From contig NZ_CP019914.1 in the NCBI RefSeq assembly GCF_002214805.1, positions 2,356,001 to 2,420,000 of the forward strand: 64,000 nucleotides of DNA, in the 5' to 3' direction. A program made the position numbers and the translations under genes. Source of the DNA: Brachyspira hampsonii (lineage in GTDB: Bacteria > Spirochaetota > Brachyspiria > Brachyspirales > Brachyspiraceae). This document shows positions 55,813 through 64,000 of this stretch, in pieces. Within the stretch, counting starts at the first letter, position 1, and every line of letters starts with the position of its first letter. Under the pieces are notes generated by a model, which was given only the letters and a program-made list of their open reading frames with translations, was not told where the DNA came from and made no database searches.

Positions 55813-56793
55813 TTATATAGCAAGGGTTCTGCATAATGCCAAGTCTATAGGATCTATTTTAGGAACTTTTTTTACAGCATCAGTTAAAGGAGTGTAAGTA
55901 TATTCACCTTTCCAAATTCCTACAGCAACATTTTTCTTTCCTTCCAATAAAGCTTTAACAGCAATATAACCAAATCTTGCCGCCATCAAACGCTCTCTTG
56001 AAGTAGGTGAACCACCTCTTTGCATGTGTCCTAATATAGTAACGCGTGTATCGAAACCTGTTTTACCCTCAATTTGTTTAGCTACTTCCATAGCTCCGCC
56101 TGATTCATCGCCTTCTGCTACTACAATAATAGAAGATTTTTTACCTCTTTTTTTGGCAATTTGTAATTCTTCTACTATTTTGTCCATATCAGTTGTAGTT
56201 TCAGGTATTAAAATATCCTCAGCTCCTGAAGCTATTCCAACCTCTAATGCAATATATCCTGCATGTCTTCCCATAACTTCTACGACAAAGCATCTTCCAT
56301 GGCTTGTAGCAGTATCTCTTAATTTATCAATAGCGTCCATTGCTACATTAACAGCCGTATCATAACCTATAGTATAATCAGTACCAAAAATATCATTGTC
56401 AATAGTACCCGGTATTGCTACTATAGGAAAATCAGGGTGATGATTATAAAAATCCAAAGCCCCTTTATAAGTTCCGTCTCCGCCTATTACTATTAAGGCG
56501 TCCATACCATGATATCTCATATTATCAGCGGCTTTTTTCATACCGTCTTCTGTTTGAAATTCAGGTGATCTTGCAGAAAATAATATAGTTCCTCCATGAT
56601 TAATGATGCCTCCAACACTTCCAGCTGTCATTGGGTATACATCATTATACATAAGTCCTTGATAGCCCTCTTTAATTCCCATTACTTCCAAACCATTGGC
56701 TATTGCTGTTCTTACAACACTTCTTATAGCAGGATTCATTCCAGAGGCATCTCCTCCGCTTGTTAATACACCAATTTTTTTTATATCAGACAT
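55813..56793 (-). CDS. pfkA: ATP-dependent 6-phosphofructokinase
   Basis: The 326 residues match PfkA. GVLTSGGDASGMNPAIR at the N-terminus binds ATP, GGDGTYKGA sits near residue 102, IPGTIDNDIFGTDYTIG near 122 holds catalytic Asp, and VVEVMGRHAGYIALE near 158 binds fructose-6-phosphate. Gly in the PGTIDND motif, rather than Lys, points to ATP rather than pyrophosphate as donor. Start has AGGAG. With PPDK the organism can run glycolysis with two dedicated kinases. Confidence 0.96.
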   Translation of the reverse strand: MSDIKKIGVLTSGGDASGMNPAIRSVVRTAIANGLEVMGIKEGYQGLMYNDVYPMTAGSVGGIINHGGTILFSARSPEFQTEDGMKKAADNMRYHGMDALIVIGGDGTYKGALDFYNHHPDFPIVAIPGTIDNDIFGTDYTIGYDTAVNVAMDAIDKLRDTATSHGRCFVVEVMGRHAGYIALEVGIASGAEDILIPETTTDMDKIVEELQIAKKRGKKSSIIVVAEGDESGGAMEVAKQIEGKTGFDTRVTILGHMQRGGSPTSRERLMAARFGYIAVKALLEGKKNVAVGIWKGEYTYTPLTDAVKKVPKIDPIDLALCRTLAI

Positions 56794-56920
56794 ATTACAA
56801 TAACTCCTTTATTTTTTCATAATATTCAAGTATATATTGGATTTTTTTTATTATATTATATAATGTTATATATTATATAATAATAATAAAAGAATTGATA
56901 TACAAAATATAAAAAAAATT

Positions 56921-58285
56921 ATGACAGAAAACAAAGAATATACAGAAATTATTAATATTATAGAAAATCAGAGATGGGATAAACTTAAATATTTGCTTTC
57001 TAATATGCATGCTGCTGAAGTAGTGGATATTATACGTATACTTGATAATGATAAAAATAGAAGTATGGTTTTTAGACTTTTATCAAGAGAAAATGCAGCA
57101 TATGTATTTTCTGAGCTTGATACAGAAGAACAGGAAAAAATCATAGTTTCTATGAGTGATAATGAGCTTAAAGAACTTATGCATGATATGAGTCCTGATG
57201 ACAGAACCTCACTTTTTGAGGAACTTCCAGCAGACATTACAAAAAAGATATTTTCTTTAATGGGGGAAAAAGACCTTAATGTTACAAGGCAGTTATTAGG
57301 ATATCCTGAAGACAGTATAGGACGTATAATGACGCCTGAATATATAGATGTTCTGCCGGATTATACTGTTAAACAGACTTTAGAATATATTAGAAAATAC
57401 GGTAAAGATTCTGAAACTTTTGAAGTTATATATGTTGTTCAAAAAGATGATACTTTAATAGGATATATTTTATTAAAAGATTTATTATTTGCTTCTCAGA
57501 ACGAAAAAATAGAAGATCTTATGCATACAGATATAATATATTTGTCGGTATATTCGGATCAGGAAGAGGCTGTTAGGGTAGGGAGAAAATATGATTTACT
57601 CTATATACCTGTTGTAGATTCTAAAAATGCTTTGATAGGTATTGTTACTATAGATGATATATTTGATATAGCAGAAGAAGAGGATACAGAGGATTTTCAT
57701 AAATTAGGTGCTATTAGTATAGATGATGATTTTGACAGTAATATAAAACAGGCTAATCCTATTGTACTTTATAAAAGAAGAATATTTTGGCTTTTTGTTT
57801 TAGTATTTGTTAATATTGTATCAGGATATGTTATAGGAATGTTTGAAGAGACTATAAGCAGGTATGTTTCTTTGATATTTTTCTTACCACTACTTATAGA
57901 CAGTGCAGGAAATGCAGGTGCTCAGTCATCAACTCTCATAATAAGGAGTTTATCTGTAGGAGATGTTAAGAAAAGCGATTGGCTTTTTATGCTTGGAAAA
58001 GAGATACTTGTTTCCACTACTCTTGGACTTACTATGAGCGTAGCTGTATCATTAATTGCTGTTTTCAGGGGAGGTTTAATTATAGCATTAGTTGTATCAC
58101 TTTCTATGATATTAGTTGTTATTATAGGAAGTTTGATAGGTTTATGCCTGCCGTTTTTATTTGTTAAGTTTAAGAAGGATCCTACTACCAGCAGCGTACC
58201 TCTTGTTACTTCTATATGTGATATTAGCGGTACTGCTATATATTTATTGCTTGCCACTACTATACTTGCTAACTTTTCTAAATAG
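56921..58285 (+). CDS. mgtE: MgtE magnesium transporter
   Basis: The 454 residues have the MgtE layout. A helical N-domain (~1-125: MHAAEVVDIIRIL; ELPADITKKIFSLM) is followed by a CBS pair (~130-250: VLPDYTVKQTLEYIRK, IGYILLKDLL, IGIVTIDDIFDI). Five membrane helices start at ~285 (FLPLLIDSAGNAGAQSSTLIIRSL is the pore signature). The N and CBS parts act as a Mg2+ sensor that closes the pore. No ribosome site precedes the ATG. It is divergent from pfkA. Confidence 0.95.
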   Translation: MTENKEYTEIINIIENQRWDKLKYLLSNMHAAEVVDIIRILDNDKNRSMVFRLLSRENAAYVFSELDTEEQEKIIVSMSDNELKELMHDMSPDDRTSLFEELPADITKKIFSLMGEKDLNVTRQLLGYPEDSIGRIMTPEYIDVLPDYTVKQTLEYIRKYGKDSETFEVIYVVQKDDTLIGYILLKDLLFASQNEKIEDLMHTDIIYLSVYSDQEEAVRVGRKYDLLYIPVVDSKNALIGIVTIDDIFDIAEEEDTEDFHKLGAISIDDDFDSNIKQANPIVLYKRRIFWLFVLVFVNIVSGYVIGMFEETISRYVSLIFFLPLLIDSAGNAGAQSSTLIIRSLSVGDVKKSDWLFMLGKEILVSTTLGLTMSVAVSLIAVFRGGLIIALVVSLSMILVVIIGSLIGLCLPFLFVKFKKDPTTSSVPLVTSICDISGTAIYLLLATTILANFSK

Positions 58286-58387
58286 TTTAGTTTAAAAACT
58301 GCAGATATTTTTATAAATAACAATAAAGCATACATCTCATTAATTGTTTATAAAATCCATAAAATATATGCATAATAATCTAAACAA

Positions 58388-59773
58388 TTATTTCAAAAAA
58401 AATCTATTTACATATTCATATAAAAATATTGCCAATACTATAAAAGGAAGTATATAACTAATATAGAATCTTAATCTTCGAGGAAATTTTATACCTTCTC
58501 CTGTATTAGCTTCTTTTATGAAGTTATCGAATCCCCATCCGAAATCTCTTGTACAGAAGAATAGAGTTACCAAAGCACCTAAAGGAAGTATATTATTTGA
58601 TACTATAAAGTCAAGTAAGTCCATTATAACAGTGCCTTCTCCCAACGGCTTTATATTAGATAATACATTAAATCCTAAAGTTGTAGGCAAACTAAGTATG
58701 AATAATATTATAAATAGTATAATAGAAGTTTTTTTTCTTGTAAGTTTGAATTTATCCATGATAAATGAATATATATTTTCTAATACTCCTATTATAGTAG
58801 TAAGTGCTGCCATTGCTAAAAATAAGAAAAATAACGCTCCCCATAATCTTCCTAATGGCATAGAATTAAATATATTTGGCAATGTTACGAATGCAAGTCC
58901 GGCACCTTCTCCCGGATTTACACCGAAAGCAAAGCAGGCTGGAAATACTACAAGTCCGGCAAACAAAGCTACCATAGTATCCAATGCTATTATTATTAAT
59001 GCTTCTCCTGTAAGAGATTGTTTTTTATCTATATAGCTTCCGAATATAGCCATTCCTCCCTGACCTACACTCAAAGAAAAGAATGCCTGACCTATAGCTG
59101 CATAAAATATTCCTATAAATCCTGTAAGTCCGTTTCCAAATAATTTATTTAAATCCGGTACTAAATAAAATTTTAATCCTTCTACCGCACCTTTTAAAGT
59201 TAATGCTCTGATTATAAGAAGTATTAAAAGAGCAAATAATGAAATCATCATAAATTTACTTGCTCTTTCTACTCCTTTCTCTAGTCCGAAAGAGCATATT
59301 ATTATACCAATTAATAAACTTATACCCATCCATAATGTTAATGTAGAAGAGCTTCCCAAAACACCGTTAAAGAAATTTCCAACTTCATTTGCATTGAGTC
59401 CTTCAAATTGTCCTGAAAGCATAAAGTAAAAATAAGATAAACACCAGCCGCATATAGTTGTATAAAACAGCATAAGAATAACATTACCCAATATTTGTAT
59501 ATAACCTATTTTATGCCAATTATGACCTTTCTTCTCAAGTTTTTCAAATGATGTAGCTATATCATGTCCGCCGGCTCTTCCTACAGCGAATTCCATTACC
59601 ATAGGAGCTACACCTAATATAATTATTGATATAATATACAATATTACAAAAGCACCGCCTCCATATTGTCCTGTTATATATGGAAATCTCCAAACATTAC
59701 CCATTCCAACCGCACAGCCGGCAGATACTAATATAAATCCGAATCTGCTGCCTAGTTTTTCTCTTTTTTGCAT
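58388..59773 (-). CDS. Sodium:neurotransmitter symporter (SNF) family transporter, copy 2
   Basis: The protein has 461 residues from ATG 59773, nine bases after GGAG; ATG 59779 and TTG 59788 are closer starts. The first helix has GCAVGMGNVWRFPYITGQYG. PMVMEFAVGRAGGHD and FVTLPNIFNSMPLGRLWGALFF are shared almost word for word with copy 1 at 34871-36262. Both end in a YVNRFFxK-like sequence. The genes lie 22 kb apart and each is beside a C-box element. Substrate is unknown. Confidence 0.93.
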   Translation of the reverse strand: MQKREKLGSRFGFILVSAGCAVGMGNVWRFPYITGQYGGGAFVILYIISIIILGVAPMVMEFAVGRAGGHDIATSFEKLEKKGHNWHKIGYIQILGNVILMLFYTTICGWCLSYFYFMLSGQFEGLNANEVGNFFNGVLGSSSTLTLWMGISLLIGIIICSFGLEKGVERASKFMMISLFALLILLIIRALTLKGAVEGLKFYLVPDLNKLFGNGLTGFIGIFYAAIGQAFFSLSVGQGGMAIFGSYIDKKQSLTGEALIIIALDTMVALFAGLVVFPACFAFGVNPGEGAGLAFVTLPNIFNSMPLGRLWGALFFLFLAMAALTTIIGVLENIYSFIMDKFKLTRKKTSIILFIILFILSLPTTLGFNVLSNIKPLGEGTVIMDLLDFIVSNNILPLGALVTLFFCTRDFGWGFDNFIKEANTGEGIKFPRRLRFYISYILPFIVLAIFLYEYVNRFFLK

Positions 59774-59867
59774 CTGCATATACTCCAAATGATTATAACA
59801 ATCTTTTTAAATTATACTATATATTATAAATTATTAAAACTTATAATAATAAAATTTTATTTACATA

Positions 59868-60177
59868 CCCCGCCCTTTAGATTTTATAGCTAAATTTGTA
59901 TTTATAATTTAAATTATGTTTATTACTCCATTAGAAATTTCAGCACTCTCCCAAGTTGGTATTAGTTTAAAAATTTATTTAACGCACGGTTAGTTTAGCT
60001 ATAAATATAATTTAAATTGTATTATTAATTTATCTTTATTTTTTATTTTGCTTATCGTGCGTTGAACAGGTATTCATTTCTATAAAAAACTAGGGTGGGG
60101 GATATAGTTTCTGTATAGGCTTTAAAAAAGTAAAAGTTAAAATTTTATATAAAATCAATAAAGAAAAAAGGGTGGGG
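59868..60177. repeat. C-box element D (palindromic arrangement of C-rich and GCACG modules)
   Basis: Boxes in order: CCCCGCCC 59868, CTCTCCC 59946, GCACG 59984, CGTGC 60056, GGGTGGG 60093, GGGTGGGG 60170. The order is symmetric: spacings are 78, 38, 72, 37 and 77 bp between starts, with the left half mirrored by the right. It fills most of the ~400-bp gap between the SNF copy 2 gene and the next minus-strand gene end. Confidence 0.78.
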
Positions 60178-60185
60178 AGTTAGTG

Positions 60186-60773
60186 TTATTTTGATGAATA
60201 TATTTTTTTTATTTTAATCTCATCATAAAAAGAAATTCTATATGAATAATGCTTCATAACATTGTCTAAAGTATCTAAATCTGGTTTTATATACAATGAT
60301 ACGCTTGCAAGCTCAGATGACCACCATATTATATACTCTTCAAAAGGTTTTTTATAAAATGAATAATGTTTTACATCCGTTTTTGTTATTTGCCCATATT
60401 TGAAAGTAAGCTCTTCTTTTATATTGTTAATATCAGCCATAGTTACAGGATTATAAAAGGAAGGGTTATTATAAATATCACCTATATGATTGCATATTTC
60501 TATTCTGTAAAGCTCATTATTGTAGAAATATAGATAATATGCTAATTTTTCTGTGTCATTTTTATATATATTAAGAATAGTATTATTTTTTAATTCAAAT
60601 GATTCAAAAAAATCAGCATATAAGTTTACATTATAATTAGTAATTTTATTATCAACTTCTTCAATGCTCATTCCAAATTTTAAATCTTTATAACCATTTA
60701 AGTCAAAAAGCTCCGGTAATTGGGCGAATACTATATTTATATTGATTAATAAAATTACTATTATATATTTCAT
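60186..60773 (-). CDS. Exported protein of unknown function
   Basis: The 195-residue protein starts with a signal peptide (IIVILLININIVFA, cleaved before QLPEL). The mature part has FGMSIEEVDNKITNYNVNL, a pattern seen in small exported proteins of unclear role, and a beta-rich body (YYLYFYNNELYRIEIC). Its ATG overlaps the LOG gene stop as ATGA, so it is translationally coupled to it. No family name is justified. Confidence 0.7.
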   Translation of the reverse strand: MKYIIVILLININIVFAQLPELFDLNGYKDLKFGMSIEEVDNKITNYNVNLYADFFESFELKNNTILNIYKNDTEKLAYYLYFYNNELYRIEICNHIGDIYNNPSFYNPVTMADINNIKEELTFKYGQITKTDVKHYSFYKKPFEEYIIWWSSELASVSLYIKPDLDTLDNVMKHYSYRISFYDEIKIKKIYSSK

Positions 60774-61435
60774 TTTTGTTTATTCTGATAAAAAGAATTA
60801 ATTATATCTAAAGTTTCCTGAGGAGTTTCAGCATATTTTATTAAGTTCAAATCCTCAAGATCTATATAATTTTCTCCTATCATATATTTTTTTATCCATT
60901 CTATTAAATCAGTGTAATAACTATAATTCATAACTATAAGAGGCATTCTATCAAGAACTCTTGTCTGTATTAGAGTGAGAGTTTCAAACATCTCGTCCAT
61001 AGTACCAAAACCGCCGGGAAATATTATAACAGCTTTTGCATATTTTAAGAACATTACTTTTCTAGCAAAGAAGTATCTAAATTTTAATTCTTCTTTAACA
61101 TAAGGATTAGTTTTCTGTTCAAAAGGCAATTCTATACATAAACCTATAGAACCTGCATTGGAATCGAAAGCTCCCCTGTTTCCAGCTTCCATTATTCCTG
61201 GACCGCCTCCTGTTATTATATCGTATTTATTTTCACCTAGTAATTTAGCAGTTTCATAAGCTAATTTATAATGGGGGTGATCTTCTGAAGTTCTTGCACT
61301 TCCAAATATAGAAACAGCATTTTTATAGTAGGACATAGTTTCAAATCCTTCTACAAATTCTCCCATTATTCTAAATATACGCCAAGATTCATTAGGCATA
61401 TCAGAATTCTGTAATTCGTAAGTCTCTCTTTTCAT
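60770..61435 (-). CDS. LOG-family protein (Rossmann-fold nucleotide hydrolase-like)
   Basis: The 221 residues carry the LOG signatures: SIFGSARTSEDHPHY near residue 43, ITGGGPGIMEAGNRGA near 78 and PGGFGTMDEMFETL near 138, with Arg-Lys in ARKVMFLKYAK. LOG proteins release cytokinin-type bases from nucleoside 5'-monophosphates; bacterial members have general nucleotide-phosphoribohydrolase activity (family knowledge). It is coupled to the exported-protein gene downstream. Confidence 0.9.
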   Translation of the reverse strand: MKRETYELQNSDMPNESWRIFRIMGEFVEGFETMSYYKNAVSIFGSARTSEDHPHYKLAYETAKLLGENKYDIITGGGPGIMEAGNRGAFDSNAGSIGLCIELPFEQKTNPYVKEELKFRYFFARKVMFLKYAKAVIIFPGGFGTMDEMFETLTLIQTRVLDRMPLIVMNYSYYTDLIEWIKKYMIGENYIDLEDLNLIKYAETPQETLDIINSFYQNKQK

Positions 61436-61458
61436 GAAAAAATTCCCGCCTTTTATTA

Positions 61459-61785
61459 TTATTTTATTATTACAGCAGTACCATAAGCAATAACTTCTGT
61501 AGTTCCTTCCATTACAGATGAAGATGAATAATGTATTCCTATTATAGCATTAGCACCTAATTTTTTAGCTTCTTCTATCATTCTTTTAGTTGCTGCTTCT
61601 CTAGCTTCATTAATCATCTCAGTGTAGCCTTCAACTTCACCGCCTACAATATTTTTAAGACCTGCAAGCAAATCTTTTCCTATATGTTTAGCCTGAGCTA
61701 TATTTCCTTTAACCAAACCTAATAATTCATAATTATATCCGTTGGGTAAATAATCAGCTGTAAATAATTTTATATCGTTATCCAT
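61459..61785 (-). CDS. UPF0145/YbjQ-family protein, copy 1
   Basis: The 108 residues are a complete UPF0145 (PF01906) domain: YNYELLGLVKGNIAQ at the N-side, GGEVEGYTEMINEAREAATKRM, and AKKLGANAIIGIHYSSSSV, the typical pattern of the family. The family forms pentameric or decameric rings of unknown role, sometimes called heavy-metal-binding. It is almost identical in length to the next gene upstream, which is its tandem paralogue. Confidence 0.9.
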   Translation of the reverse strand: MDNDIKLFTADYLPNGYNYELLGLVKGNIAQAKHIGKDLLAGLKNIVGGEVEGYTEMINEAREAATKRMIEEAKKLGANAIIGIHYSSSSVMEGTTEVIAYGTAVIIK

Positions 61786-61801
61786 TTTTACTCCTCATAA
61801 A

Positions 61802-62128
61802 TTATTTCAATACAATAGCAGTACCATAAGCAACAACTTCTACAGTTCCAGGAAGTACAGAAGATGAAGAAAAATTAATTCCTATTATAGCATTAGCACC
61901 TAATTTTTTAGCTTCTTCTATCATTCTTTTAGTTGCTATTTCTCTAGCTTCATTAAGCATTTCAGTGTAACTTTCAACTTCACCGCCTACAATATTTTTA
62001 AGTCCTGCAAGTAAATCTTTTCCAACATGTTTAGCTAAAGATACATTACCTTTAACTAATCCTAACATTTCATAATTATAATTGCTAGGTAAGTAATTAA
62101 CAGTAAACATTTTGATATCAGCACTCAT
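61802..62128 (-). CDS. UPF0145/YbjQ-family protein, copy 2
   Basis: It has 108 residues from ATG 62128, which has GGAG; a further in-frame start at 62188 lacks a ribosome site. It is close to copy 1 throughout (YNYEMLGLVKGNVSLAK, GGEVESYTEMLNEAREIATKRM, LGANAIIGINFSSSSV). The 16-bp gap and same length show a tandem duplication. A damaged third copy of its 5' end lies at 63190-63270. Confidence 0.9.
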   Translation of the reverse strand: MSADIKMFTVNYLPSNYNYEMLGLVKGNVSLAKHVGKDLLAGLKNIVGGEVESYTEMLNEAREIATKRMIEEAKKLGANAIIGINFSSSSVLPGTVEVVAYGTAIVLK

Positions 62129-62250
62129 TTTTGATCTCCATTTATATTGTAAAATATTATGTGAATTTGTCGGAAAAGCTGTAAACATTATTAATGATTT
62201 TTTATTATAATGATTTAGCTATAATTAGGAAGTTTTGAAATTAATGGCAT

Positions 62251-62289
62251 AAAAAAGAGTTACTGCAGTATAAACTACAATAACCCTTT
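62251..62289 (-). terminator. Terminator of the exported 171-residue protein gene
   Basis: On the minus strand GGGTTATTGTAGT pairs with ACTGCAGTAACTC (with mismatches), followed by TTTTTT. The same hairpin occurs after the duplicate gene at 63389-63428. Confidence 0.75.
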
Positions 62290-62319
62290 ATATGTTTTAT
62301 TATTCATTAATTAATATTC

Positions 62320-62835
62320 TTATTTCATTATACCCCATTCTTTCCATAATTGAACAGTGTAATTTTCTTCTTTCTGAGAAGATGAATTAAATAAAGACTC
62401 ATTATTAATATTTATAGAAGCTCTTCCGTCTCCATAACCCCATTCGTGATCTTTCCAGAATGTAAAAGGACTAAAAATAAATTCTTGTAATTTTTGCTCA
62501 TCTGATAAGATATTAACAAATAATTGCGGATTTTTATCAATAAAATTAAATAGCTCAGGGTTATTTTCAAGAACTGTGAATAATTCAGGATTGTTTTTTA
62601 AATTATTAAACAGTGCATCATCTTTAGAAGCAAATAATTGGGCATTATTTTCTAAGAAATAAGCACGTATAGCTTCCTCATATTTAATTATATCCTCCAG
62701 GGCTCTTACTATATCCTCCAGATCCTTACCACTATAATACTCTTTTTCATTTGGTGTATCATATGAAGTCTGAGCATAACAGAATAATGAGAATAATAAA
62801 ACAAATAGAAACAAGAAAATTATAAATTTTTTCAT
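62320..62835 (-). CDS. Exported protein, duplicated locus, copy 1
   Basis: The 171 residues start with a signal peptide (MKKFIIFLFLFVLLFSLF, cleaved after CYA). Residues 58-171 are identical to the copy at 63458-63967; residues ~31-57 (GKDLEDIVRALEDIIKYEE) differ strongly. The shared part has repeated Asn-Pro-Glu-Leu-Phe units (NNPELFTVLENNPELFNFI) and a Trp-rich end (FWKDHEWGYGDGRA). TAAGGAG precedes the start. Function is unknown. Confidence 0.75.
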   Translation of the reverse strand: MKKFIIFLFLFVLLFSLFCYAQTSYDTPNEKEYYSGKDLEDIVRALEDIIKYEEAIRAYFLENNAQLFASKDDALFNNLKNNPELFTVLENNPELFNFIDKNPQLFVNILSDEQKLQEFIFSPFTFWKDHEWGYGDGRASININNESLFNSSSQKEENYTVQLWKEWGIMK

Positions 62836-63083
62836 TCTTTTTCTCCTTATAATGAATAATTATATTTATAATATATATTTTATTAATAATAAATAAAAAG
62901 TCAATATATATTTATTAATAAATATATATAATACCAAACCAAATGATAATATGTTTGTAAAAATACAAATTGTACTTAATGAAAAAAATAAATTTAGTAA
63001 TTTTTATTCATATTATAAAATATTTATATGCTCTCATATATATTTTTTTACATCTTTTATATTTTGTAAGTCCATATAATTTA

Positions 63084-63180
63084 TTAATTGGCTAACTGTA
63101 CTTTTTTAATTAAGCCTGTGGAAAGTTCAGGAATATAAATAACATCATTAACCAAATCTATATCAGCAGTACCTTTTAAG
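63084..63180 (-). pseudogene. C-terminal remnant of an unknown (beta-propeller-like?) gene
   Basis: In one minus-strand frame ~32 residues can be read before a stop (63084-63086): GTADIDLVNDVIYIPELS then TGLIKKVQLAN. This resembles the last blade of an NHL/SMP-30-like propeller. There is a stop just upstream in frame, where the sequence becomes the UPF0145 remnant, so it has no start of its own. Confidence 0.5.
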
Positions 63181-63184
63181 TTTC

Positions 63185-63270
63185 CTTATTTTCTTTAACT
63201 AATTCTAATATTTCATAATTATAATTTGCTTTAAGTAATTAACTGTGAACATATTGATATAAGCACTCAT
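63185..63270 (-). pseudogene. Degraded 5' fragment of a UPF0145/YbjQ gene
   Basis: From the ATG at 63270 the minus strand aligns with the first ~90 bases of copy 2 (62128): ATGAGTGCT..ATATC, GTTAATTACTTA, AATTATAATTATGAAAT, TTAGTTAAAG. Single-base changes and a shifted A-run break the frame, giving stops within ~25 codons. Similarity ends abruptly and the propeller-like remnant begins, showing a rearrangement junction. Confidence 0.75.
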
Positions 63271-63388
63271 TATTACTTTAGTTTATATAATAAATATTAT
63301 GTTAATCTATTAAAAAGCGTAAACATTATTAATGATTTTTTTATTATAATTATTTAGCTATATTAGAAAGTTTTGAAATTAATGGCAT

Positions 63389-63428
63389 AAAAAAGAGTTA
63401 CTGCAGTATAAACTGCAATAACCCTTTA
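63389..63428 (-). terminator. Terminator of the exported 169-residue protein gene
   Basis: Same hairpin as at 62251-62289; here the 5' arm has ACTGCAG fully complementary to CTGCAGT, with TTTTTT after it on the minus strand. Confidence 0.75.
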
Positions 63429-63457
63429 TATGTTTTATTATTCATCAATTAATATTC

Positions 63458-63967
63458 TTATTTCATTATACCCCATTCTTTCCATAATTGAACAGTGTAA
63501 TTTTCTTCTTTCTGAGAAGATGAATTAAATAAAGACTCATTATTAATATTTATAGAAGCTCTTCCGTCTCCATAACCCCATTCGTGATCTTTCCAGAATG
63601 TAAAAGGACTAAAAATAAATTCTTGTAATTTTTGCTCATCTGATAAGATATTAACAAATAATTGCGGATTTTTATCAATAAAATTAAATAGCTCAGGGTT
63701 ATTTTCAAGAACTGTGAATAATTCAGGATTGTTTTTTAAATTATTAAACAGTGCATCATCTTTAGAAGCAAATAATTGGGCATTATTTTCTAAGAAATAA
63801 GCACGTCTACCTTGCTTATATTGATTTAGAATCTCCTTTATGGCTTCTACTATATCTTTAACACTAGCATACTCTTTTTCATTTGGTGTATTATATGAAG
63901 CCTGACCATAACAGAATAATGAGAATAATAAAACAAATAGAAACAAGAAAATTATAAATTTTTTCAT
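63458..63967 (-). CDS. Exported protein, duplicated locus, copy 2
   Basis: The 169 residues have the same signal peptide and identical last ~114 residues as the 62320-62835 copy. The segment at residues ~33-55 (SVKDIVEAIKEILNQYKQG) is unrelated in detail, so the protein has a variable region between conserved ends. The upstream 15 bases (AAGGAGAAAAAGA) are also identical. Duplication is recent and includes flanking DNA. Confidence 0.75.
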   Translation of the reverse strand: MKKFIIFLFLFVLLFSLFCYGQASYNTPNEKEYASVKDIVEAIKEILNQYKQGRRAYFLENNAQLFASKDDALFNNLKNNPELFTVLENNPELFNFIDKNPQLFVNILSDEQKLQEFIFSPFTFWKDHEWGYGDGRASININNESLFNSSSQKEENYTVQLWKEWGIMK

Positions 63968-64000
63968 TCTTTTTCTCCTTATAATGAATAATTATATTTA

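Noticed and set aside
59984-60067. Integron attC site at the GCACG/CGTGC inverted arms
   Set aside because: One copy has GTTGAAC at an arm, matching the attC core pattern, but the copies at 34.8 and 45.2 kb do not, and there is no integrase.

Overview
The window is very AT-rich bacterial chromosome (GC well under 35% by eye). Gene content and style point to a spirochaete, most probably Brachyspira: TPR, ankyrin and leucine-rich-repeat proteins, a Cys-type SelD, pyruvate phosphate dikinase, two SNF-type sodium symporters and many short lineage-specific exported proteins. The genus is inferred from style and content; there is no rRNA here to prove it. No prophage, transposase or CRISPR array was found. 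Seven good sigma-70-type promoters (TTGACA/TTGATA and TATAAT-like boxes) all have a 16-bp spacer.

Layout. 1-7.2 kb: 3' end of an IspH gene fused to a UbiA-like membrane domain, a DUF4912 protein with a histone-H1-like tail, tRNA-Asn, a phasin-like/UbiB pair, a TM2 protein and an orphan DNA methyltransferase. 7.2-18.9 kb: a 1.3-kaa TPR protein with two acidic tandem-repeat blocks, an operon of a YbgC thioesterase and an orphan ATP-synthase-epsilon-like protein, coaD-miaB-PPTase, a FecR-domain protein, a TPR protein and rplU-prp-rpmA. 19-29.7 kb: a one-strand array of six paralogous membrane-anchored proteins of unknown function, one with an ankyrin ectodomain. It is interrupted by two related exported proteins and a YoeB toxin-antitoxin pair, and carries its own intergenic repeats. 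29.9-45.9 kb: DUF2271 protein, nitroreductase, D12 methyltransferase, XpaC-TelA pair, SNF symporter, OmpA-like protein, ppdK, selD, PepSY-like protein, C45 hydrolase, DUF4132 protein and an SDR. 46-54.9 kb: polar amino acid ABC transporter with a possible leader peptide, LRR protein, aroE-aroD, RidA, DUF368 polyprenyl-phosphate transporter and two TPR proteins. 55-64 kb: WecG-like glycosyltransferase, pfkA, mgtE, second SNF symporter, LOG protein, two UPF0145 proteins, and a recently duplicated exported-protein locus with pseudogene debris.

The most unusual structures are non-coding. Short C-rich or GCACG boxes stand out in an AT background and recur in four intergenic regions (31.3, 34.6-34.8, 44.9-45.2 and 59.9-60.2 kb). 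Box-to-box distances are nearly constant (76-80 bp within a C-rich pair, about 32 bp between pairs, about 72 bp between the GCACG/CGTGC arms), while the DNA between boxes is not conserved. A related four-tract C-run at 42.27 kb is a canonical G-quadruplex motif on the minus strand. The paralogue array at 19-29.7 kb is the best candidate for an undescribed protein system.
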